Assembly (NCBI GenBank): GCA_030698645.1
Contig: JAUYMV010000258.1
Span: forward strand, 1 to 7,757
Reading direction: 5' to 3'
DNA from: Mesorhizobium sp.
GTDB lineage: Bacteria; Pseudomonadota; Alphaproteobacteria; Rhizobiales; Rhizobiaceae
DNA length: 7,757 nucleotides
This document shows positions 1 through 5,757 of this stretch, one piece after another. Every line of letters begins with the position of its first letter. Position 1 is the stretch's first letter. Made by a program: the position numbers and the translations under genes. The notes beneath the pieces are model-generated. The model did no database searches and was not told where the DNA came from. It saw only the letters and a list, made by a program, of their open reading frames with translations.

Positions 1-709
1 GGCCCTTCTCGGCGGTGGCTTCGGCGGCCTCGCCGACGACGCCGTGCGGATTGAGGTCGCCGGCCATCCAGGCGAAGGCGTGCGTGCCGGTGTGGCGGAG
101 CAGGTCGAAGGTCTGCTCGGCCTTCTCGACGGCGGACTCGAAGTTCCGCGCCTTGCGCATGTCGACCAGGTCCGGCCGGAAATGCAGCATCAGCGAGGTC
201 TCGACGTCGCCGCCATGGATGCCGTAGCGCGCCTCGCTGTCGGAGTAGAGCCCATCCGGCCGGCCGAAGCGCATCCAGCTCGTCTTGACCGCCAGCATCC
301 GGAAGCGGACGCGCAGCTCGCGGCTGACGATGCCCATGATCTCCTCGTTGCCGCCATGCGAATTGACGATCACCAGCTTGCGGATGCCGGCGCGCGCGAC
401 CGAGGCGCCGAGTTCGGTCCATGCCTCGATCAGGGTGGTGGCGGGCAGCGTCAGCGTGCCCGGCGCATGCAGGTGCTCGTTCGACTTGCCGACCGACTGG
501 ATCGGCAGGATGCGCACGTCGAGCGCCGCCGGAAGCCGGTCGATCACCGTCTCCAGCATGCCCTGCATGATCGAACTGTCGGTCGAGACCGGCAGATGCG
601 GTCCGTGCTGCTCGATGGCGGCGACCGGGAGGATGGCGATGGTGGCCTCCGCGTCGATCGTCTCGTATTCCGTCGTCGGGAAATCGCCCCACCACACGCG
701 TCGCGCCAT
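1..709 (-). CDS. Creatininase-family amidohydrolase (partial, C-terminus off the left edge)
   Basis: The minus-strand frame from ATG at 709 stays open to the window edge, giving 236 codons. Creatininase-family proteins are about 250-270 residues, so only the C-terminal tip is missing. Seen: EQHGPHLP at residues 33-40 followed by D44, NSHGGNEE at 116-123, and HGGDVETS at 165-172. E33, H35, D44, H118 and E170 match the di-metal ligand pattern of this family, which hydrolyses cyclic or linear amides (creatinine, formamidopyrimidines, peptide tails in MftE). No signal peptide is visible, so it should be cytoplasmic. AGGGA at 716-720 sits 6 nt before the ATG and supports this start. It lies 55 nt downstream of the Rid gene on the same strand, so the two are probably co-transcribed. 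Family membership is firm; the substrate is unknown, and creatinine itself is only one possibility. Confidence 0.9.
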   Translation of the reverse strand, partial: MARRVWWGDFPTTEYETIDAEATIAILPVAAIEQHGPHLPVSTDSSIMQGMLETVIDRLPAALDVRILPIQSVGKSNEHLHAPGTLTLPATTLIEAWTELGASVARAGIRKLVIVNSHGGNEEIMGIVSRELRVRFRMLAVKTSWMRFGRPDGLYSDSEARYGIHGGDVETSLMLHFRPDLVDMRKARNFESAVEKAEQTFDLLRHTGTHAFAWMAGDLNPHGVVGEAAEATAEKG

Positions 710-735
710 TTGTCGTCCCTTTTCAGATGCTTGGC

Positions 736-753
736 GGAGGCTTTGCAGCCTCC
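736..753 (-). other. Perfect intercistronic hairpin between the Rid and creatininase genes
   Basis: GGAGGCT, TTGC loop, AGCCTCC: a perfect 7-bp stem with a 4-nt loop, in the 55-nt gap between the Rid stop codon and the creatininase ATG. No T-run follows in the direction of transcription, so it is not a standard intrinsic terminator. It might act as a processing or stability element setting the relative output of the two genes (inference). Confidence 0.45.
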
Positions 754-764
754 CGGAGAGGCTG

Positions 765-1148
765 TCAACCGGCCGCCAGGACCTCGATCTCGACCTTGAA
801 CTCCTCGCGCGTGAAGCCCGAGACGATCATCAGCGTCGAGGCCGGCGCGGGATCGGCGAAGAGCCGGTCGCGCACATCCATATAGGGCCGCATATGCGCC
901 CGGTCCGTGACATAGGCGTTGATCCTGACGATATTGTCGAGCGTCATGCCGCCCTCGGCCAGAATCGCCGCGATGTTCGAAAAGCAGAGTTCGGCCTGCG
1001 CGCCCGCGTCGTCGGGCACCGACTGGTCGGCGGCGATGCCCAACTGGCCCGACGTCAGCACCAGCCGGCTGCCCGCCGGCACCTCGACGCCGTGGCTGTA
1101 GCGCGCAAAAGGCGGCCGGATCGTTTCAGGTTTCAGGTGGCGCAGCAT
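765..1148 (-). CDS. Rid (YjgF/YER057c/UK114) family protein lacking the RidA catalytic arginine
   Basis: 127 residues, the usual length of a single-domain Rid protein (trimer of chorismate-mutase-like folds). Family landmarks seen: LVLTSGQ at residues 29-35, AQAELCFSNIAAIL at 50-63, IVRINAYVTD at 73-82 and the C-terminal FKVEIEVLA at 117-125. Classical RidA hydrolyses reactive 2-aminoacrylate/imine intermediates with an arginine (R105 in E. coli) that binds the substrate carboxylate. Aligned on the C-terminal EIE motif, that position is S104 in PASTLMIV. This points to one of the non-RidA subfamilies (Rid4-7 type), often found beside catabolic genes, and not to a housekeeping deaminase. GGAGG (minus strand, 1154-1158) precedes the ATG. 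It is the first gene of a leftward pair with the creatininase-family gene and diverges from the transporter. The family is certain; the reaction is not known. Confidence 0.93.
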   Translation of the reverse strand: MLRHLKPETIRPPFARYSHGVEVPAGSRLVLTSGQLGIAADQSVPDDAGAQAELCFSNIAAILAEGGMTLDNIVRINAYVTDRAHMRPYMDVRDRLFADPAPASTLMIVSGFTREEFKVEIEVLAAG

Positions 1149-1167
1149 TCGAACCTCCGTTTGCCTG

Positions 1168-1197
1168 AAATTAGGCCTGGCGCACCCGCGTCCACAA
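1168..1197 (-). promoter_or_regulatory. Possible sigma-70-type promoter for the Rid-creatininase pair
   Basis: On the minus strand, TTGTGG (1192-1197) and TAATTT (1168-1173) are separated by 18 nt. Transcription would start near 1161, leaving a short leader of about a dozen bases that still contains the GGAGG ribosome site. The -35 part overlaps one copy of a direct repeat (1185-1198), as expected if a regulator controls it. This is a moderate match only. Confidence 0.3.
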
Positions 1198-1243
1198 GCG
1201 CGCAGTTCGAATCCGGTGGAGCATTCGCTCCCGCGTGGACAAG
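1185..1243. repeat. Two operator-like direct repeats CCCGCGTNNACAAG in the divergent region
   Basis: CCCGCGTCCACAAG at 1185-1198 and CCCGCGTGGACAAG at 1230-1243 differ only at the two central bases, with starts 45 bp apart. Related A/T-rich words lie nearby: TGAAATTAGGC (from 1167) and TGAAAAATTAGGC (from 1247). GGAGC-ATTC-GCTCC (1218-1231) and GGCAA-T-TTGCC (1257-1267) are short inverted repeats in the same stretch. Together they look like binding sites for a regulator acting between the two divergent transcription units. No regulator gene is in the window. Confidence 0.35.
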
Positions 1244-1300
1244 GGATGAAAAATTAGGCAATTTGCCCGGCGAAGCGCCAGAGGTTCAGGCCTGCTCGCG

Positions 1301-1317
1301 GCGATTTCCGAAATCGC
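1301..1317. promoter_or_regulatory. 17-bp inverted repeat upstream of the sigma-54 promoter (candidate regulator site)
   Basis: GCGATTTC-C-GAAATCGC is a perfect inverted repeat with 8-bp arms and a single central base. Its centre lies about 34 bp upstream of the -24 element, near -60 relative to the predicted start. It does not resemble the NtrC consensus. It could bind a dedicated activator or repressor (inference). Confidence 0.4.
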
Positions 1318-1342
1318 GACCGCATGCGTCGCTGCCGGGCCT

Positions 1343-1358
1343 TGGCATGCGACTTGCA
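1343..1358 (+). promoter_or_regulatory. Sigma-54 (RpoN) -24/-12 promoter driving the ABC transporter operon
   Basis: TGGCATG-CGAC-TTGCA matches the RpoN consensus TGGCACG-N4-TTGCA at every fixed position but one (C to T), with exact spacing. The -24 GG is at 1344-1345 and the -12 GC at 1356-1357. Transcription is predicted near 1369, giving a leader of about 55 nt before the ATG at 1424. A palindrome CTGGA-TT-TCCAG (1369-1380) lies right at the predicted start. Sigma-54 control fits nitrogen-responsive uptake genes and requires an enhancer-binding activator. Confidence 0.7.
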
Positions 1359-1423
1359 TTTTGGTCCTCTGGATTTCCAGTGCCGGCGCGTTCCGCGATC
1401 CGGCTGAACAAGGGGTGGTGTCG

Positions 1424-2422
1424 ATGAGAACGAAACTGATGATGAGCGTTGCCGCGTTCGCCGTAGTGGCCGGGTCGCAGGCTTTCGCCGCCGAAAAGGT
1501 CACCTTCCAGACGAACTGGTTCGCCCAGGCAGAGCATGGCGGCTATTACCAGGCCGTCGTCGACGGCACCTATGCCGCCTGCGGCCTCGACGTGACCATC
1601 GCGATGGGCGGCCCGCAGGTCTCCGGCCGTCCGCTGATGCTCGCCGGCAAGATCGATTTCTACATGGGCGGCAACATGCTGCAGGCGTTCTCCGCCGTGC
1701 AGGAGAATATCCCGGTGGTCATCGTGGCGGCGTCCTTCCAGAAGGAGCCGCAGGTGCTGATGACCCATCCCGGCCAGGGCCTCGACACCTGGGAGAGCCT
1801 GAAGGACGCCGAGCAGTACATCCTGGCCGACGAAGGCTTCCAGAGCTACTTCCAGTGGATGATTTCCGAGATGGGCTATGACGCCTCCAAGCGCATCCCC
1901 TACACGTTCAACCCGGCGCCGTTCATCGCCAACAAGAAGTCGGTACAGCAGGGCTACATCACGTCGGAACCCTACGCGGTCGAGAAGGAGGGCGGCTTCA
2001 AGCCGAACCTGTTCCTGCTCGCCGACTACGGCTTCGACACCTATGCGACGACCATCGAGACCATGCAGGACACGATCGACAAGCGGCCGGAGGTCGTGCA
2101 GTGCTTCGTCGATGGGTCGGCCAAGGGCTGGTACAATTATCTCTACGGCGACAATGCCGCCGCCAATGCCGTGATCATGAAGGACAACCCCGAGATCACG
2201 GCCGAACAGATCGCCTTCTCGATCGAAAAGATGAAGGAGTACGGCATCGTCGATTCGGGCGACACCGAGAAGCTCGGCATCGGCGCGATGAGCGACGAAC
2301 GCATGCAGAGCTTCTACGACAAGATGGTGGCCGCCAAGGTGATGGCGCCCGGCATCGACATCAAGAAGTCCTACACGCTGCAGTTCGTCAACAAGGGCGT
2401 CGGCCTCGACCTGAAGAAGTAG
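1424..2422 (+). CDS. NMT1/THI5-like ABC transporter substrate-binding protein
   Basis: 332 residues from the ATG at 1424, a normal length for this family. Residues 1-22 form a Sec signal peptide: basic MRTK, a hydrophobic core, and an AFA-A cleavage site after A22, so the mature protein is periplasmic. The mature start, TFQTNWFAQAEHGGYYQAV (27-45) followed by GLDVTI (54-59), is the hallmark of NMT1/THI5-like (NitT/TauT/ThiY class) binding proteins, which capture small nitrogen- or sulfur-containing molecules, including pyrimidine precursors. QGYITSEPYAVEKEGG in the second lobe is also typical. Two cysteines remain in the mature chain (C53, C227) and might pair. The frame continues upstream to 1361, but the signal peptide fixes the start at 1424, after a weak AGGGG ribosome site at 1411-1415. 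It is first in an operon with the ATPase and permease. The ligand is not identifiable. Confidence 0.93.
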   Translation: MRTKLMMSVAAFAVVAGSQAFAAEKVTFQTNWFAQAEHGGYYQAVVDGTYAACGLDVTIAMGGPQVSGRPLMLAGKIDFYMGGNMLQAFSAVQENIPVVIVAASFQKEPQVLMTHPGQGLDTWESLKDAEQYILADEGFQSYFQWMISEMGYDASKRIPYTFNPAPFIANKKSVQQGYITSEPYAVEKEGGFKPNLFLLADYGFDTYATTIETMQDTIDKRPEVVQCFVDGSAKGWYNYLYGDNAAANAVIMKDNPEITAEQIAFSIEKMKEYGIVDSGDTEKLGIGAMSDERMQSFYDKMVAAKVMAPGIDIKKSYTLQFVNKGVGLDLKK

Positions 2423-2460
2423 GATGGCGCAGCCCCCGACGACGAGAGGCGGGCCGTCCC

Positions 2461-3276
2461 TTGGCTGAAGCAGAACGACACGGCGGCGCGCCGCTCCTCA
2501 TCATGCGCGCCGTCGGCAAGCGGTTTTCGAACGGCGTGACGGCGCTGGAGCGCGTCGACCTGACGCTGCGCGAGGGCGATTTCCTGAGCCTGCTCGGGCC
2601 GTCGGGCTGCGGCAAGTCGACGGCGCTCCGGATCGTCGCCGGCCTGTCGTCGCCGACGACGGGGCTGCTCGACTGGCGCGGTCCGCCGCTGGCGCGGACC
2701 GACATCGGCTTCGTCTTCCAGGAGCCGACGCTGATGCCGTGGGCGAACGTCTTCGACAATGTCTGGCTGCCGCTGCGGCTGAAGGGCGTCTCGCGCAAGG
2801 ACGCCACGCCCGCGGTCAGCGAAATGCTGGAGCGCGTGCACCTCACCGGCTTCGAGGACGCCGTGCCGCGCGAACTCTCGGGCGGCATGAAGATGCGCGT
2901 CTCGATCGCGCGCGGCCTCGTCACCAAGCCGCGCGTGCTCCTGATGGACGAACCCTTCGCCGCGCTCGACGAGATCACGCGCTTCACGCTCAACGCCGAC
3001 CTGCTCGAGCTCTGGCAGGACGAGCAATTCACGGTGATCTTCGTGACGCACAGCGTGTTCGAAAGCGTTTTCCTGTCCAACCGCATCGTCGTCATGGCGG
3101 CGCGGCCGGGCCGGGTGTTCGGCGAAGTCGCGGTCGATGCACCCTATCCGCGCGACGAGGCGTTTCGCACCTCGCCCGAATATGCCGCGCTCTGCCGCAA
3201 GACCTCGGATGTTCTCGCCGGCGCGATGACGGCGCCAGCACTGACCAAGGCGGGAGCGTTCGATGGCGTCCATTGA
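2461..3276 (+). CDS. ABC transporter ATP-binding protein (NitT/TauT type), TTG start
   Basis: 271 residues from the TTG at 2461. All nucleotide-binding motifs are present: Walker A GPSGCGKST at 46-54, Q-loop FVFQEPTLMPW at 84-94, signature LSGGMKMR at 139-146, Walker B VLLMDEP at 159-165, D-loop AALD at 167-170, and H-loop THS at 196-198. The LSGGM signature (Met where others have Gln) is common in nitrate/taurine/pyrimidine importers. No ATG lies early enough: the one at 2503 would cut into the first beta-strand (LLIMRAVGKRF), and the reading frame has no other start after the binding-protein stop. TTG is therefore preferred, with GAGAGG at 2444-2449 as a somewhat distant ribosome site. It begins 38 nt after the binding-protein gene and overlaps the permease by 14 nt. 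It energises import from the cytoplasmic face. Confidence 0.94.
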   Translation: MAEAERHGGAPLLIMRAVGKRFSNGVTALERVDLTLREGDFLSLLGPSGCGKSTALRIVAGLSSPTTGLLDWRGPPLARTDIGFVFQEPTLMPWANVFDNVWLPLRLKGVSRKDATPAVSEMLERVHLTGFEDAVPRELSGGMKMRVSIARGLVTKPRVLLMDEPFAALDEITRFTLNADLLELWQDEQFTVIFVTHSVFESVFLSNRIVVMAARPGRVFGEVAVDAPYPRDEAFRTSPEYAALCRKTSDVLAGAMTAPALTKAGAFDGVH

Positions 3277-4117
3277 CGACAGCGCCCCGGTGCCGCTCGA
3301 CGCGGAGGAGATGCGCCGCCTGCGCACCGCCAAGCTCGAACGCATCGGCAAATGGGCCTTTCCGATCGCCATCATGTGCGCGGCGATCGTCGCCTGGGAT
3401 CGCATCGTCGTCTGGAACGCGATCCCGCACTACATCCTGCCGCGTCCGCAGGACGTGCTGCAGGCGCTGATCGACGACCGCGTCCTGCTGTTCTCGTCGC
3501 TCATGACCACGCTCCGGATCACCGGGCTCAGCCTCTTGCTCGCCGTCGTCGGCGGCGTCGGGCTGGCGGTGCTGTTCGCGCAGTCGAAATGGGTCGAGAT
3601 GTCGTTCTTCCCGTTCGCCATCGTGCTGCAGGTGACGCCGATCGTGGCGATCTTCCCGCTGATCAACATCTATGTCGACAACCAGATGACCAAGCTGCTG
3701 CTGTGCGCCTGGATCGTCGCCTTCTTCCCGATCCTGTCGAACACGACGCTCGGGCTCAACTCGGTCGACCGAAACCTGCGCGACCTGTTCCGGCTGAACG
3801 GGGCGACGCGCTGGCAGGAACTGCGCTACCTGCGGCTGCCGGCGGCGATGCCCTATTTTCTCGGCGGACTGAAGATCGCCGGCGGCCTGGCGCTGATCGG
3901 CGCGGTGGTGGCGGAGTTCGTGGCGGGCTCGGCCGGCCAGTCCTCCGGGCTCGCCTCGCGCATCATCGAGGCCGGCTATCGCCTGCGCACCGCGCGCCTC
4001 TTTGCCGCGTTGATCCTGATCTCGCTGACCGGCATCGTCATCTTCCTGGTGCTGTCCTGGATCTCGCATATGGTGCTGCGCCGCTGGCACGAGAGCGCCA
4101 TGAAGCAGGAGCGGTAG
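3263..4117 (+). CDS. ABC transporter permease (BPD transport family, NitT/TauT type)
   Basis: 284 residues, usual for this class. A charged cytoplasmic N-terminus (about 30 residues) is followed by about six membrane segments near 31-51, 85-106, 115-137, 143-163, 199-221 and 252-272. The EAA-type coupling loop is visible at about 178-197 (LNGATRWQELRYLRLPAAMP), where the ATPase docks. ILPRPQDVLQAL (58-69) before the second helix is typical of nitrate/taurine/pyrimidine permeases. The ATG at 3263 lies within the end of the ATPase gene and has GGGAG at 3252-3256, so translation is probably coupled. With one permease and one ATPase gene, the pore is expected to be a homodimer. It closes the transporter operon, and the next gene is 332 nt away. 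Confidence 0.95.
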   Translation: MASIDDSAPVPLDAEEMRRLRTAKLERIGKWAFPIAIMCAAIVAWDRIVVWNAIPHYILPRPQDVLQALIDDRVLLFSSLMTTLRITGLSLLLAVVGGVGLAVLFAQSKWVEMSFFPFAIVLQVTPIVAIFPLINIYVDNQMTKLLLCAWIVAFFPILSNTTLGLNSVDRNLRDLFRLNGATRWQELRYLRLPAAMPYFLGGLKIAGGLALIGAVVAEFVAGSAGQSSGLASRIIEAGYRLRTARLFAALILISLTGIVIFLVLSWISHMVLRRWHESAMKQER

Positions 4118-4449
4118 GGGATGATCGGTCTGGCGAATTCACTCTCTGACCGGCAGTTCGGGTTTATCGCTCCACCTGCAATCTTCAGCCGAGCAGCAGC
4201 ACCCCCTCACCGGCCCTTCGGGCCACCTCTCCCCCTGCCCGGGGGAGAGGAAACGCCACTCGCCGGAGCTGCGGCGCTTCTCCAGCTTGGGTTCCTCTCC
4301 CCCGGGCAGGGGGAGAGGTGCCGAGCCCGGCGGCGAAGCCGCCGTGAGCGAGGCGGTGAGGGGGTGCTTCTCGCAGGCTCGACCGCACTTTTTCGTGCCC
4401 CATCACCCCTCTTCCTGCTTCGAGCGACCTGGCCCACCCGAGTCCCCGC
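4118..4449. other. 332-bp intergenic gap between transporter and catabolic genes
   Basis: No convincing gene is present. About half the gap is the composite palindrome at 4198-4368. The left flank (4118-4197) shows nothing recognisable. The right flank (4369-4449) contains a tiny GCAC-TTTTTC-GTGC hairpin (4385-4398) and no clear promoter or strong ribosome site for the gene at 4450. The downstream genes may rely on read-through from the transporter operon or on a promoter not recognised here. Confidence 0.6.
4198..4368. repeat. Large composite palindromic intergenic repeat, Rhizobiales style
   Basis: Outer arms: AGCACCCCCTCACCG (4198-4212) is perfectly complementary to 4354-4368 (15 bp). Inner arms: 4224-4252 is the perfect reverse complement of 4292-4320 (29 bp). 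Each inner arm is itself a hairpin, CCTCTCCCCC paired with GGGGGAGAGG across a 5-nt loop. A GC-rich stem-loop, GGCGGC-GAA-GCCGCC (4329-4343), lies in the right half. The element can fold as one long cruciform or as two separate hairpins. Such CCCCTCACC/CTCTCCCC-rich mosaic palindromes recur in intergenic DNA of Rhizobiales genomes. Copy number cannot be judged from one window. In RNA it could protect the 3' end of the transporter transcript or attenuate read-through. Confidence 0.85.
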
Positions 4450-5757
4450 ATGACCCTCATCCCCGCCGCTGGCGCCTACACGCTGGCGAACGCCAGCCTG
4501 CACACATCGACCATCCACAACCTCGACACAGCCCCGGACGCCGACGGCTTCATGCGCGCCGACATATCGGTCGCCGAAGGCAGGATCGTCGGCATCGCGC
4601 CGCATGTTCCAAGTCCGCTGCCGGGCATCGTGGATCTCGGCGGGCGCATCGTGCTGCCGGCCTTCGTCGATTGCCACACGCATCTCGACAAGGGCCATAT
4701 CTGGCCGCGCAGCCCCAATCCCGACGGATCCTTCATGGGTGCGCTGAATGCGTCCGGGGCGGACCGGGCGGCGCGGTGGTCGGCGGGCGATGTGGCGCGG
4801 CGGATGGATTTTTCGCTGCGCGCAGCCTATGCGCACGGCACCAAGGCGATCCGCACCCATCTCGATTCGATTGCGCCGCAGGAGACGATCTCCTGGGACG
4901 TTTTTGTCGACATGCGGGCGCGGTGGAAGGGGCGCATCGATCTGCAGGCGGCGTGCCTGTTCGGCATCGACCTCGCGCGGGATGTCGCATGGTTCGAGAG
5001 CCTGGCGGACAGAGTCGCTGCGGCGGGCGGTATTCTCGGCACCGTCACCTACATGGTGCCCGATCTCGAACCCCTGCTCGACAGGGTGTTCAAGGCAGCG
5101 ATCGCGCGCGGACTGGACCTCGACTTCCACGCCGACGAGACGGACGACGTCAACGCGGTGTCGCTGCGCAAGATCGCCGAGGCGGCGCTGCGCCACAAGT
5201 TCGAGGGAAAAATACTGGTCGGCCATTGCTGCTCGCTCGCCCGCCAGCCGGACGCGGCCGTGCTCGACACGCTGGACAAGGTGGCGCGGGCGGGCATCGG
5301 CGTCGTTTCGCTGCCGATGTGCAATCTCTATCTGCAGGACCGCCGCCATGACGGCACGACGCCGCGCTGGCGCGGCGTGACGCTGCTGCACGAGATGCGG
5401 GCGCGGGGCATTCCGGTCGCGGTCGCCTCCGACAACACACGCGATCCGTTCTACGCCTATGGCGATCTCGACATGCTGGAGGTCTACCGCATGGCGACGC
5501 GCATCCTGCATTTCGACCACCCGGTCGCGGCCTGGCCGGACACCGTCGGCGCGTCGCCTGCCGACATCATGCGGTTACCCGACGCCGGAAGATTGGCCGT
5601 CGGATGCGCCGCCGATTTCGTCGCCTTCAAGGGCCGAAGCTGGACCGAACTCCTGTCGCGGCCGGAAAGCGACCGCATCGTGGTGCGCGGGGGCAGGGCG
5701 ATCGCGCGGCAGATACCGGACTATGCGGAACTCGACGATCTGATGGGACAGGCATGA
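4450..5757 (+). CDS. Cytosine-deaminase-like metal-dependent amidohydrolase
   Basis: 435 residues, close to CodA-type deaminases. An N-terminal beta-sandwich part is followed by a TIM-barrel amidohydrolase core. Metal and catalytic residues by comparison with E. coli CodA: H76 and H78 in CHTHLDKGH (CodA H61/H63), H227 and E230 in FHADETDD (H214/E217), H259 in VGHCC (H246), and D328 in ASDNTRDPF (D313). The core chemistry of a hydrolytic deaminase or cyclic-amide hydrolase is therefore intact. Two substrate contacts differ: the CodA Q156 position falls on G172, and D314 is N329. The substrate is probably not plain cytosine. No signal peptide is seen, so it is cytoplasmic. The ATG at 4450 lacks a strong ribosome site, but the frame offers no better start nearby. 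The stop overlaps the start of the FAD oxidoreductase (ATGA), implying coupled expression. The family is secure; the substrate is not known. Confidence 0.9.
   Translation: MTLIPAAGAYTLANASLHTSTIHNLDTAPDADGFMRADISVAEGRIVGIAPHVPSPLPGIVDLGGRIVLPAFVDCHTHLDKGHIWPRSPNPDGSFMGALNASGADRAARWSAGDVARRMDFSLRAAYAHGTKAIRTHLDSIAPQETISWDVFVDMRARWKGRIDLQAACLFGIDLARDVAWFESLADRVAAAGGILGTVTYMVPDLEPLLDRVFKAAIARGLDLDFHADETDDVNAVSLRKIAEAALRHKFEGKILVGHCCSLARQPDAAVLDTLDKVARAGIGVVSLPMCNLYLQDRRHDGTTPRWRGVTLLHEMRARGIPVAVASDNTRDPFYAYGDLDMLEVYRMATRILHFDHPVAAWPDTVGASPADIMRLPDAGRLAVGCAADFVAFKGRSWTELLSRPESDRIVVRGGRAIARQIPDYAELDDLMGQA

Noticed and set aside
1149..1342. NtrC binding site near the sigma-54 promoter
   Set aside because: No stretch matches the GCAC-N7-GTGC core well enough, so the activator is left unidentified.
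2371..3405. 344-codon open frame on the minus strand opposite the ABC ATPase
   Set aside because: It is an antisense shadow of a gene with every Walker and signature motif, and it has no recognisable domain of its own.
4121..4453. 110-residue open frame across the gap after the permease
   Set aside because: It is built from the palindromic repeat, has proline/arginine-rich low-complexity composition, no family features and no ribosome site.
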